From a virus: a DNA stretch of 43,871 bases. The translations under genes and the position numbers were made by a program. The stretch lies in the IMG/VR virus record IMGVR_UViG_3300042402_007223, positions 1 to 43,871 of that record; one strand, 5' to 3'. Position 1 is the stretch's first letter. Each line of letters opens with the position of its first letter. The notes under the pieces are model-generated. The model was not told the DNA's origin. It saw only the letters and a list, made by a program, of their open reading frames with translations, and made no database searches. Below are positions 1 through 7,222 of this stretch, piece after piece.

Positions 1-821
1 TCGGTTCTACCGGAGACTTAGTTAAAAAACTTCAAGAAAAATTAGGTGCAGGTGCCGATGGATCATTTGGTCCTGGTACAGAAGCAAAATTAAAAGCATG
101 GCAAACCGCAAACGGCCTTACTGCTGATGGTATTGCTGGACCTGCTACACTTGCAAAATTAGGTATTAGCGAATCAGCTGCTCCTGTAGCTGCAGCCCCT
201 GCTGTTGCAATCCCAGCTTCATCTTTTAAATTAGCTGCGCTTAAAGGTCATGTACCTGATGCAGTTCTTGCTCAAATCCCTGATACAGCTGCTAAATTTA
301 ATATTACTACTCCTTTGCGTTTAGCTCACTTCTTGGCACAGTGTGGACACGAAAGTGGCGGATTTAAAGCAGTTAGCGAAAATGTTAATTATTCAGCAGA
401 CGGTCTTAAAAAAATCTTTGGTAAATATTTCCCAGGTAACCTAAATGAGTCTTATGCTCGTAATCCTGAGAAAATTGCTTCAAGAGTTTATGCAGATCGT
501 ATGGGTAATGGTAATGAAGCATCTAAAGATGGTTTCAAATTCCGTGGTCGTGGTTATATTCAATTAACTGGAAAATCAAACTACACAAACTTTGCTAAAT
601 TTATTGGTGAAGATACAGTAGCTAATCCAGATCTAGTTGCAACTAAATATCCTTTGGCTTCAGCAGCATTTTTCTTTGATTCAAATAAACTTTGGTCAAT
701 TTGCGATAAAGGTGCAGATACTGCAACCGTTACTGCTGTAACTAAAAGAGTAAATGGCGGAACAATTGGTCTTGATGATCGTATTAAACACTTTAACGAA
801 TATTACAATCTATTAAAATAA
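1..821 (+). CDS. GH19 chitinase-like endolysin with peptidoglycan-binding domain (5' end cut off)
   Basis: Probable endolysin that cleaves the glycan strands of host peptidoglycan. The frame is open from the window edge, so the start lies outside. The first ~55 residues read as a PG_binding_1 repeat (GDLVKKLQEKLG, then DGSFGPGTEAKLKAWQ, then DGIAGPATLAKL). An Ala/Pro linker (AAPVAAAPAVAIPAS) follows, then a glycoside hydrolase 19 domain. That domain shows the catalytic-Glu region HFLAQCGHESGGF, ENVNYSADGL, FRGRGYIQLTGKSNY and the late VTKRVNGG. An internal TTG at 315 could be mistaken for a start but would delete the wall-binding domain and part of the fold. It is the first gene of a same-strand cluster with other wall- and membrane-directed proteins. 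GH19 enzymes occur both as phage lysins and as chitinases; phage context favours lysin. Confidence 0.9.
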   Translation, partial: GSTGDLVKKLQEKLGAGADGSFGPGTEAKLKAWQTANGLTADGIAGPATLAKLGISESAAPVAAAPAVAIPASSFKLAALKGHVPDAVLAQIPDTAAKFNITTPLRLAHFLAQCGHESGGFKAVSENVNYSADGLKKIFGKYFPGNLNESYARNPEKIASRVYADRMGNGNEASKDGFKFRGRGYIQLTGKSNYTNFAKFIGEDTVANPDLVATKYPLASAAFFFDSNKLWSICDKGADTATVTAVTKRVNGGTIGLDDRIKHFNEYYNLLK

Positions 822-839
822 TTTTCGAGGAATTTTAAA

Positions 840-1223
840 ATGTTCACTCCTAATCATCTTCATCTTTTGGTACGAGGGTACCTACAAAACCCACCAAAAG
901 ATGAAGCTATTTTAAATCAGTGGTTAACTGATCTTGTTAAAAAAGTTAGAATGGTCGTTGTAGCTGGTCCAACCTCAATCTATGTAGATGAACCTGGAAA
1001 TGAAGGTATTACTGGTACAGTTACCTTAGCTACATCGCACGCAGCCATTCACGTTTGGGACAAAGCCGACCCAGCATTTTTTCAATTTGATATTTACTCT
1101 TGTTCTGAATTTTCAGCAGATGAAGTTTTAGATCACTTTGAACAATTTGGTTTGGTATCATGTGAATACATGTATATTGACCGAAATCATGGACTAAAGG
1201 TAGTTCACGAAGGAAAAAGATAA
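840..1223 (+). CDS. S-adenosylmethionine decarboxylase-like (SpeD family) protein
   Basis: A 127-residue protein of about the length of bacterial SpeD, the pyruvoyl enzyme that makes decarboxylated AdoMet for spermidine synthesis. Seen: ATSHAAIHVW with Ser66 at the place of the self-cleaved, pyruvoyl-forming serine, His71 five residues later at the proton-donor position, and FDIYSCS with Cys88 at the catalytic cysteine position. Spacing fits the family (compare Thermotoga Ser63, His68, Cys83). Odd: the residue before the serine is Thr65, where most family members have Glu, so processing or substrate may differ. Some SpeD-like proteins are known to decarboxylate arginine or ornithine instead, so the substrate is open. 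It has a GAGG Shine-Dalgarno-like site, unusual in this window, and lies between endolysin and a membrane protein. Confident of family, not of reaction. Confidence 0.75.
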   Translation: MFTPNHLHLLVRGYLQNPPKDEAILNQWLTDLVKKVRMVVVAGPTSIYVDEPGNEGITGTVTLATSHAAIHVWDKADPAFFQFDIYSCSEFSADEVLDHFEQFGLVSCEYMYIDRNHGLKVVHEGKR

Positions 1224-1229
1224 AACAAA

Positions 1230-1514
1230 ATGGCAGAAAAGCAAAATCCAATCGGTGGGCTCACTGATACGTTTTTTTCAAAGTTAAAGGAACAATCATT
1301 TACAATCATACTTATGGTTGGAGTTATTTGGTATCAGGGCAAATTGATGGAAGAGCGAGTTGCATATTGGCAAAAACAATATGAAGATCAAAAAGCCTAT
1401 ATTCAAAAAACAGCTGATGAAGATCGAACTGAGCTTCTTGAAAGAATAAAATATCTTCAAGATCAACGGGACAAATATGTCGAAGATGCAATCCAAGAGT
1501 TAAAAAACAAATAA
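1230..1514 (+). CDS. small single-span membrane protein with coiled coil (holin or spanin candidate)
   Basis: A 94-residue protein with a short N-terminal stretch, one hydrophobic segment at about residues 22-36 (SFTIILMVGVIWYQG), then a strongly charged helix rich in Glu, Lys, Gln and Arg to the end. That topology suits a class III-like holin or an inner-membrane spanin subunit, but no family was recognised. It follows the SpeD-like gene by 6 bases and precedes the Ala-rich repeat gene by 8, with no Shine-Dalgarno site (A-rich leader). Position in a cluster with an endolysin and a YkuD-like enzyme is the main reason for suspecting a lysis role. Confidence 0.6.
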   Translation: MAEKQNPIGGLTDTFFSKLKEQSFTIILMVGVIWYQGKLMEERVAYWQKQYEDQKAYIQKTADEDRTELLERIKYLQDQRDKYVEDAIQELKNK

Positions 1515-1522
1515 TATAAAAA

Positions 1523-2767
1523 ATGGAAAACAATCAAGAAGTTAAGGTAGAGGCAGAAGTTTCAGTAGAAATTTCTGATTCAGTATCTACTCAAACTGGT
1601 AATGAAGAAGTTGGCGCAAGTGCTGACGCCTCATATGATGCACAGGTTGAAGCAAGCGCAAGTGCTGAGGCCGGTATTGATGGTGGAATGGCATACGCTG
1701 GAGCTGAGGCTCACGTAAGTGCTGAAGTATCAGCAGAAGCAAACGCTGAAGCCCATGCTAGTCAAGAACTAGGTGGAGGCGTAAGTGTTGAAGCTGAAAC
1801 CGATGCTCATGCAGAGGCTCACGCAAGCGCAGAAGCAAATGCTGAAGCTCATGCAGAAGCAGGTTGGAATGGAACAGATGCCGTAATTGAAGCTGGAGCT
1901 AGCGTTGATGCTAGAGTAGAAGTTGAAGCTAGTGCTGAAGCCCATGCTGAAGCTGGATTAGACACTCCACTTGGAGAAGTTAAAGTTGGAGCAGAAGCTG
2001 AAGGTCATGCTGGAGCTTATGCTGAAGCACATGCTGGAGTTGAGGGTCATGCCTCAGTTGGAGAGCATGGAGTTGATGTAGGTGGTGGCGCAATGGCTGG
2101 AGCCGGGGCAGGAGTTGAAGCTGGCGGATCTGCTGGTATCGATACTCCAATTGGTAACGCAGATGCAAGCGCTGAAGTTGGTGCAAGTATAGGAGTTCAG
2201 GTTGGCGTTGAGGGTGAAGCTCATGCAACGTATAATAATGGAGAAGTTTCAATTGGTATTAGTGGAGAAGCCGCCTTATTAGTAGGTTTGGATGCTGATA
2301 TTAATGTTGATTTAGACTTAAATCCAGCAATTGATCTTGCAAATAACGCAGATGAAATTGCAAAAGCAGCAGCAGAAGAGGCACATAAACAAGCTGAAAT
2401 CGCAGCTGAGGAAGCTAAGAAAGCAGCAGAACTTGCAGCAGCTGAAGCGCAAAGAGCAGCAGAAGAAGCTGATCGTATTGCAAAGGAAGCAGCAGAAGAA
2501 GCTAAAAGAGTAGCAGCTGAAGCTAAACGTATTGCCGATGAACAAGCCGCTGCTGCAGCTAGAGAAATTGAAAGACAGGCAGCTGAGGCTAAAAGAGTAG
2601 CAGATGAAGCAGCGAGAGTTGCAGCAGCTGAAGCTCAACGTGCAGCGGAAGAAACTAAAAGAGCTGCTGAACAGGCAGCAAGAGAAGCCGAAAATCTAGC
2701 AAATCAAGCAGCTAGAGAATTAGAAAAGGCCGCAAAGAAAGCCAATCCTAAAAATTGGTTTAGATAA
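1523..2767 (+). CDS. 414-residue Ala/Glu-rich repeat protein, function unknown
   Basis: A low-complexity protein in two parts. Residues ~1-270 are built of short alternating repeats of the type AEAHAEA, ASAEA and VEAGAS, rich in Ala, Glu, Gly, Val and His, with repeated DTPIG/DTPLG motifs; these could form extended beta structure. Residues ~275-405 are an almost pure charged helix of Ala, Glu, Lys and Arg (AAEEAKRVAAEAKRIADEQ type), like the stalks of TolA or other long coiled coils. The C-terminus is KKANPKNWFR. No signal peptide, membrane span or cysteine is seen. It sits between two membrane-anchored proteins of the putative lysis cluster, so a spacer or scaffold across the envelope is possible, as is a virion fibre. 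The reading frame is uninterrupted. Function not recognised. Confidence 0.75.
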   Translation: MENNQEVKVEAEVSVEISDSVSTQTGNEEVGASADASYDAQVEASASAEAGIDGGMAYAGAEAHVSAEVSAEANAEAHASQELGGGVSVEAETDAHAEAHASAEANAEAHAEAGWNGTDAVIEAGASVDARVEVEASAEAHAEAGLDTPLGEVKVGAEAEGHAGAYAEAHAGVEGHASVGEHGVDVGGGAMAGAGAGVEAGGSAGIDTPIGNADASAEVGASIGVQVGVEGEAHATYNNGEVSIGISGEAALLVGLDADINVDLDLNPAIDLANNADEIAKAAAEEAHKQAEIAAEEAKKAAELAAAEAQRAAEEADRIAKEAAEEAKRVAAEAKRIADEQAAAAAREIERQAAEAKRVADEAARVAAAEAQRAAEETKRAAEQAAREAENLANQAARELEKAAKKANPKNWFR

Positions 2768-2785
2768 AAATAAATTTTTTAAATT

Positions 2786-3379
2786 ATGAGTTGTTACACT
2801 AGAGAACAGATTGAAAATGCAGTAAAATCAAAGGGATATGTTTGGTTTGAAGGTGCAAAGGACTATGATCTTAATATTGTTGGAGTTAGAAATTCGGCAA
2901 CTGGTCAAAAAGTTACAAATGCATTTGATGATTGCATTACTGTATCATATAAACTAGGAGGCGAATGGAAATCTCATTGCTGGATGGCCACAACGGATCC
3001 AGGTAAAAAGGGAGTTATGGAATACCATAATGCAGCGGGAGTTGCCAGACTAGTTGAAGGTCAATATAGAGGTTCACACACGTTAGGTTTACACCAAGGT
3101 AAGTACGAAGCTCTTAAGCAACAAAAACCTGTAAAAGTATATCGTGATGCAGACAAAGATCTAGAATACGATGAAAACAAAATTCAAGAAGGTATTTTTG
3201 GTATTAACATCCATAAAGCTGGAGCAGATTCTACCTATGTAGAAAACTGGTCAGAAGGATGTCAAGTATTTAAAAAGGCTGCTGAGTTTGAAGATTTTAT
3301 GGCTCTTTGTAGAAAAGCCGCTGCAATCCATGGTAAATCATTTACCTACACTCTAATTGAGTCTAAGGATATTGTATAA
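2786..3379 (+). CDS. YkuD-like (L,D-transpeptidase/carboxypeptidase fold) putative cell-wall enzyme
   Basis: A 197-residue protein whose C-terminal half carries GINIHKAG (His143) and, 13 residues later, WSEGCQVF (Ser156, Gly158, Cys159). His plus S-x-G-C is the active-site signature of YkuD-type L,D-transpeptidases and related L,D-peptidases, which act on the stem peptides of peptidoglycan. The canonical arginine after the cysteine is replaced here. No signal peptide is visible, so it would rely on membrane disruption or virion delivery to reach the wall. It lies in the lysis-like cluster and its stop codon overlaps the next gene (TAATG), suggesting coupled translation. A second wall enzyme beside the GH19 endolysin would attack a different bond. 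Family call is by motif only. Confidence 0.6.
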   Translation: MSCYTREQIENAVKSKGYVWFEGAKDYDLNIVGVRNSATGQKVTNAFDDCITVSYKLGGEWKSHCWMATTDPGKKGVMEYHNAAGVARLVEGQYRGSHTLGLHQGKYEALKQQKPVKVYRDADKDLEYDENKIQEGIFGINIHKAGADSTYVENWSEGCQVFKKAAEFEDFMALCRKAAAIHGKSFTYTLIESKDIV

Positions 3380-3921
3380 TGATTAAGTACATTAAAGACA
3401 TATTAACTACAATTACACCAGGGCAGAGACTTTTTGCCCTGGTATTTTTACTAATTGCTATAACACTAATGACAGTTGGCCCACGCCTATTCGATAGTGT
3501 TACAATGGACCATGAAGAACTCAACCTTAAGGTAAATCGTCAAAAAACTGAAATCTTTGAATTAAATTCACGAGTTGGAGAATTAACACAACAAGTATTA
3601 GACAATCAACGTAGCTGCACAAATGACTTAATTGCAAAAGAAAAGGAAATTCTTGGCATTATTACTTCAATTGAAATTGAAATGGAACGTGGACAAACCA
3701 CTATTACTAGAACTGAGAAACGAGCAGAAACTAGCAATCGAATGATAAGACGCTCGCCTAGCTCAACTGAAGATACTATTCAAGTTGCATATTCAATAAT
3801 ACCAGATGAACTTGAGCAGACTATAATTGAGACACGAACTGATAATAGTAAAGCTTTAAATTCAATTAAACAACTTAAAAAGAAAATTTCTTCTGATATT
3901 GAGGAGAAGAAAAAACAATAA
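3379..3921 (+). CDS. membrane-anchored coiled-coil protein (inner-membrane spanin candidate)
   Basis: A 180-residue protein with an N-terminal membrane segment at about residues 18-36 (LFALVFLLIAITLMTVG), then a long charged, largely helical domain with coiled-coil character (EELNLKVNRQKTEIFELNSRVGE region) and a basic C-terminus. One N-in membrane anchor plus a periplasmic coiled coil is the layout of T4/lambda i-spanins, but it is larger than usual and no o-spanin lipoprotein was found nearby. It overlaps the YkuD-like gene by one base and is the last gene before a terminator at 3958, so it closes the lysis-like transcription unit. Role is inferred from topology and position. Confidence 0.55.
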   Translation: MIKYIKDILTTITPGQRLFALVFLLIAITLMTVGPRLFDSVTMDHEELNLKVNRQKTEIFELNSRVGELTQQVLDNQRSCTNDLIAKEKEILGIITSIEIEMERGQTTITRTEKRAETSNRMIRRSPSSTEDTIQVAYSIIPDELEQTIIETRTDNSKALNSIKQLKKKISSDIEEKKKQ

Positions 3922-3957
3922 AGGATTCCTTTGGAACCTAGAGCTCCAACTCTAAAT

Positions 3958-3983
3958 AAGCTGCTTTCGGGCAGCTTTTTTTA
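3958..3983 (+). terminator. Rho-independent terminator
   Basis: Perfect 7-bp stem AAGCTGC/GCAGCTT around the stable loop TTTCGG, followed by a run of T. It ends the 1-3921 gene cluster. The gap between genes here (3922-4033) holds this hairpin and nothing else recognised. Confidence 0.85.
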
Positions 3984-4033
3984 TGCATAAACTTTGGTAA
4001 TTGACTATAGTAAAATATCTTAAACCTATTAAT

Positions 4034-4342
4034 ATGGAAAATCACGAAAATCTAGAGCCAATTGGCGAAGTTACATTAATTCAACCAATGCAACCGCAGT
4101 ATCTTTTTACAATCAATGATTCTGGCGAAAAACTAGTTGAAATTGATAAAACTGGTAATATTACCTATATGAAAGATGAAGAGGCTCTTAATGAAGCAAG
4201 TAGAGTTTTTTGGAATAGTATTCAAGGAAATTTTTTAGTAATTCAAACCAATCTACTTGATGAAACTCCAAACGATATGGAATTGGGTAAATTAGTTAGA
4301 CAACTGTACAATAAGAAAACTTCAGAAACAAAATGGATGTAA
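4034..4342 (+). CDS. hypothetical protein
   Basis: A 102-residue acidic protein with a likely small beta-rich core (PQYLFTINDSGEKLVEIDKTGNITY) followed by a helix (EEALNEASRVFWNSIQG). The ATG at 4034 is chosen; an in-frame TTG at 4001 would add 11 residues but lies within the A/T-rich, promoter-like stretch after the terminator. It overlaps the next gene by 10 bases. No family recognised. Confidence 0.7.
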   Translation: MENHENLEPIGEVTLIQPMQPQYLFTINDSGEKLVEIDKTGNITYMKDEEALNEASRVFWNSIQGNFLVIQTNLLDETPNDMELGKLVRQLYNKKTSETKWM

Positions 4343-4689
4343 TTGATATTGGTCATAAGGTATTTGATAGACTAGTCGATTCGTATGGAGAAGATCCTGC
4401 AAGTCGACTTCTATTTTTAGCTGGTTGCACAACCGGTTTTGAATGGTTTGTTATTAATTCTGATAAGACTGTACTTGTTACTGATCATGGTATTTCAGCA
4501 AATTGGGACGATGAAGTAATTACTCAAATTAACGCTGACATCCAAGCCGAAAAACGTAAACTTGACGAAGCTGCTGCAAAGAAATTTGCACAAGAAATGG
4601 AAAAGGGCCGCGATAAATTTAAAGATGGCGATACTTACCATTTTTGGAGTGATACTTCAAACAATATAAACATTGATATAAAATTTTAA
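4333..4689 (+). CDS. hypothetical protein
   Basis: A 118-residue protein. The N-terminal half reads as a small globular domain (DPASRLLFLAGCTTGFEWFVI, then TVLVTDHGISANWD); residues ~60-95 are a charged helix (ADIQAEKRKLDEAAAKKFAQEM) and the end is polar with NINIDIKF. It starts inside the preceding gene (10-base overlap) and is followed 2 bases later by another small gene, so it belongs to a run of tightly packed accessory genes. Family not recognised. Confidence 0.65.
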   Translation: MDVIDIGHKVFDRLVDSYGEDPASRLLFLAGCTTGFEWFVINSDKTVLVTDHGISANWDDEVITQINADIQAEKRKLDEAAAKKFAQEMEKGRDKFKDGDTYHFWSDTSNNINIDIKF

Positions 4690-4691
4690 AT

Positions 4692-4886
4692 ATGAGCTAC
4701 GTAATTGTAAAAATGGTAAAGACAAATGACGCTTCTTCGCATCTTCCAGTTATATTATTGGACAGTACTAGTGAGGTAATGGAATTTGAAACTGAACAAG
4801 CAGCAGAAGAAATGCGACGAAGATTTCAGGTAAACTCTGATTCGGGGTATTCCTATCAAATTAAAAAAATTGGAAACCATGAGTAA
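4692..4886 (+). CDS. small hypothetical protein
   Basis: A 64-residue protein with an alternating hydrophobic start (MSYVIVKMVK) and a FETEQAAEEMRRRFQ helix near the middle. Layout is that of small phage proteins with a beta-beta-alpha-beta fold. Its last codons overlap the next gene by 8 bases. No function assigned. Confidence 0.6.
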   Translation: MSYVIVKMVKTNDASSHLPVILLDSTSEVMEFETEQAAEEMRRRFQVNSDSGYSYQIKKIGNHE

Positions 4887-5172
4887 AAATCTAAAGCTAA
4901 TTATTGATATTCTCCTAATTAGCACATTTGTTATGATATTTTCGTTTGTTCCAGAAAATGCAAGAGAGTTTTTTGGCGATTGGCTATGTCAAGGAAGCGG
5001 AGAAGCAATCAAAGATACTTATCACTATGTTGGTTGTAATTATGCTGGAAATGGCTATCACGATCCCGAATGGCATTGGGGTTTTCGACACTATGTATGG
5101 ATGTTAACTGGATTGGCCATAACTGTAGTCAGAGTAATTAGCCTTATTTCAAAATACGAAAACACTAAATAA
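4879..5172 (+). CDS. small two-span membrane protein
   Basis: A 97-residue protein with two hydrophobic segments: residues ~4-24 (LKLIIDILLISTFVMIFSFV) and ~71-90 (YVWMLTGLAITVVRVISLI). The loop between them has two cysteines and many aromatic residues (DPEWHWGFRHY). ATG 4879 is chosen over an in-frame TTG nine bases upstream. It overlaps both neighbours (8 bases upstream, 1 base downstream), which suggests translational coupling with the HAD phosphatase that follows. Could be a superinfection-exclusion or host-membrane modifying protein, but nothing in the sequence shows this. Confidence 0.6.
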   Translation: MSKNLKLIIDILLISTFVMIFSFVPENAREFFGDWLCQGSGEAIKDTYHYVGCNYAGNGYHDPEWHWGFRHYVWMLTGLAITVVRVISLISKYENTK

Positions 5173-5534
5173 TGACAAAGGTTTTTTTAATTGATATAGA
5201 TGGTACTATTTGTGATGATATTAAGAATGAGGATTCTCATCTCTTTGCAAGCGCAAATGTATTCCCAGATTCACTAAGTATAATTAATAAATGGTATGAC
5301 GAGGGCCACGTTATTACATTTTTTACTGCTCGTGAAAGTAAAGACCGTAAGGTTACTGAAGATTGGCTAAATCAAAATGGTTTTAAATATCATGGATTAG
5401 TAATGGATAAGCCAAGAATTAAGGATGACCAAGAATATGTGTGGATTGATAATCGAAAGGTTAGAGCAGTAACTTATCTTGGAACCTGGTCAGAATTAAC
5501 AGAAGTTGACGCTAAAATTAAAGTATTTAAATAA
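5172..5534 (+). CDS. HAD-superfamily phosphatase
   Basis: A 120-residue minimal HAD hydrolase. Motif I is FLIDIDGTICDD (nucleophile Asp8 and acid/base Asp10), motif II is TFFTARE, a lysine-containing motif III lies in LVMDKPRIKDD, and motif IV acidic residues are probably in YVWIDNRK. The small size, with no cap domain, matches the phosphatases sometimes found in capsule or nucleotide loci. Substrate cannot be read from sequence. It lies one base into the stop of the membrane-protein gene and directly upstream of thymidylate synthase, so a nucleotide-monophosphate substrate is an attractive but unproven idea. It is one of three HAD domains in this window. Confidence 0.8.
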   Translation: MTKVFLIDIDGTICDDIKNEDSHLFASANVFPDSLSIINKWYDEGHVITFFTARESKDRKVTEDWLNQNGFKYHGLVMDKPRIKDDQEYVWIDNRKVRAVTYLGTWSELTEVDAKIKVFK

Positions 5535-5535
5535 T

Positions 5536-6708
5536 ATGAATAGTCTAGATACACAATACACAGATTTGCTTAAAACAATTTTAACTCATGGAGTTGAAAA
5601 GAGCGATCGAACTGGCACCGGAACCTTAAGCATTTTTGGCTATACTGTTCGTCATAATATGAAAGAAGGTTTTCCACTCTTAACTACTAAAAAGATGGCT
5701 TGGAAAACTATGGTAACAGAATTAATTTGGTTTCTTCGTGGAGATACTAATATTCAATTCTTAGTTCAAAATGGTTGTAATATCTGGAATGGAGATGCAT
5801 ATAAAAACTATGTAACTCAATTAGCAAAAGAGCATTCAAAATATTATATTCCAATGGAGATGCCAGCCTTTGTTGAACGTATTAAAACTGATGATGCATT
5901 TGCAAAAGAATTTGGAGAATTGGGTCCAATTTATGGTAGACAGTGGAGAAGTTGGGAAGGATTAAATTCCAATACAGATCAAATTGCGACTTTAATTAAA
6001 GACCTTAAAACAAATCCTGATTCAAGAAGATTAATGGTTAATGCTTGGAATGTTGGCGAGCTGAACAACATGGTTCTTCCTCCATGTCACTATGGTTTTC
6101 AACTCTATACGAAAGAATTAACTATTGCTGAACGAATTAAATGGGTAATGGAGAATACTGATGTTGAGCTAGAGAATGTTGCTATTACAGAACGAGCTTT
6201 TCATGAATCAACTCCACAAAGATCAATCTCTCTAATGTGGAATCAGCGATCAGTTGATACATTCTTAGGTTTACCTTTTAATATTGCATCGTACGGTCTA
6301 TTATTAGAGATTATTGCAAAGATGGTTAACATGGTTCCTGATCAATTAGTAGGAAATCTTGGAGATACTCATCTTTATCTAAATCATATTAATGCAGCAA
6401 AGGAACAAATTGGATATCAATATAGTCTAGACGAAAGACGCGCAATGGTTACACAAGAGATGTTTAATGAAATTTATAATGGAGGAGACCCGAGTACCCT
6501 ATCGCATTCAGAAATCGACCAGTGGGGTATTCCAAGAGTTAAGGATAGAGAATCTTTCTTTTTACCAACATTAAAACACATGAAGACCGATGAGTTTTAT
6601 AAATCACTAGGCGAAGACCTAAGTTTAATTACACATTTAGATAATACTGATTTTGCAATTAAAAATTATAAATCTCACCCATCAATTAAAGCACCACTAA
6701 GTAATTAA
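5536..6708 (+). CDS. thyA: thymidylate synthase
   Basis: Converts dUMP to dTMP using methylene-tetrahydrofolate, supplying thymidylate for phage DNA synthesis. Seen: DRTGTGTLSIFGY and TTKKMAWKTMVTELIWFLRG at the N-terminus, GPIYGRQWRSWEG, the phosphate-binding DSRRLMVNAWN, catalytic Cys184 in LPPCHYGFQ, then RSISLMWNQRSVDTFLGLPFNIASY and GDTHLYLNH. At 390 residues it is longer than E. coli ThyA (264): an extra ~30-residue charged segment separates QLYTKEL from RSISLMW, and the C-terminal part before SHPSIKAPLSN is expanded. ATG 5536 follows the HAD stop by one base; an earlier in-frame codon at 5506 lies inside the HAD gene. No dihydrofolate reductase is in the window. Confidence 0.97.
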   Translation: MNSLDTQYTDLLKTILTHGVEKSDRTGTGTLSIFGYTVRHNMKEGFPLLTTKKMAWKTMVTELIWFLRGDTNIQFLVQNGCNIWNGDAYKNYVTQLAKEHSKYYIPMEMPAFVERIKTDDAFAKEFGELGPIYGRQWRSWEGLNSNTDQIATLIKDLKTNPDSRRLMVNAWNVGELNNMVLPPCHYGFQLYTKELTIAERIKWVMENTDVELENVAITERAFHESTPQRSISLMWNQRSVDTFLGLPFNIASYGLLLEIIAKMVNMVPDQLVGNLGDTHLYLNHINAAKEQIGYQYSLDERRAMVTQEMFNEIYNGGDPSTLSHSEIDQWGIPRVKDRESFFLPTLKHMKTDEFYKSLGEDLSLITHLDNTDFAIKNYKSHPSIKAPLSN

Positions 6709-6709
6709 T

Positions 6710-6946
6710 ATGAAAACTCTTAAAATTAGATTTGTCAAAATATACGACTCATACACAGTTCAACAAAAAACTTGGTTTGGCTGGAAAGATCTTAGATATG
6801 TAGTTGACATGGGATATGGTTCAGTTTCCTATCCATATGGTGGAAAAACTAAAGAAGCTGCATTACTCGATGTGCTTGAAAATAAATTTAAGGCTGACCG
6901 AAGATTTATTAAGGTTATTGAATATCCTACAATAAAAATATATTAA
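6710..6946 (+). CDS. small hypothetical protein
   Basis: A 78-residue basic, aromatic-rich protein (KTWFGWKDLRYVVDMGYG, then YPYGGKTKEAALLDVLENKF). It reads like a small beta-hairpin domain followed by a helix and resembles short accessory proteins common in T4-like phages. It starts one base after the thymidylate synthase stop and is probably co-transcribed with it. No function assigned. Confidence 0.65.
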   Translation: MKTLKIRFVKIYDSYTVQQKTWFGWKDLRYVVDMGYGSVSYPYGGKTKEAALLDVLENKFKADRRFIKVIEYPTIKIY

Positions 6947-6968
6947 ACTTCAAGTTAAATAATCTTGA

Positions 6969-7214
6969 ATGCACATCCTAATATCGCCCGAAGAATTTGA
7001 ACCAGAATTTAGAAATAGTTGGAAAGCGGGAGTAATTTCACAGCCTTCTATCGACTATGCAACAAATGCAATCCATGTTTGGTTTGAGGGCAGGGACTGT
7101 ATCTTATTTAAATTTAAAGACTATGGGTGGATTCATGATAATCGATTTAATACCTATACGATTGCAGCCGGTCCAGCTGGTATATTAATTCAAATAGCGA
7201 AAACAGGGGAATAA
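6969..7214 (+). CDS. small hypothetical protein
   Basis: An 81-residue protein with a mostly beta pattern (HVWFEGRDCILFKFKDYGWIH, then TYTIAAGPAGILIQIA). No signal peptide or membrane span. A GAATAAATAT late-promoter-like motif overlaps its stop codon and lies just ahead of the nuclease gene. Not recognised. Confidence 0.6.
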   Translation: MHILISPEEFEPEFRNSWKAGVISQPSIDYATNAIHVWFEGRDCILFKFKDYGWIHDNRFNTYTIAAGPAGILIQIAKTGE

Positions 7215-7222
7215 ATATTCCT

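Noticed and set aside
1980-2638. Long open frames opposite and within the Ala-rich gene
   Set aside because: They encode Leu/His/Gln- or Cys/Ser/Phe-rich shadow peptides arising from repetitive GCA/GAA codons on the true strand.
4001-4033. Longer start (TTG 4001) for the first gene after the terminator
   Set aside because: Overlaps promoter-like A/T-rich DNA; ATG 4034 leaves a plausible leader.
5506-5535. Earlier start of thymidylate synthase
   Set aside because: Lies inside the HAD gene; the family begins at the MNSLDTQY methionine.
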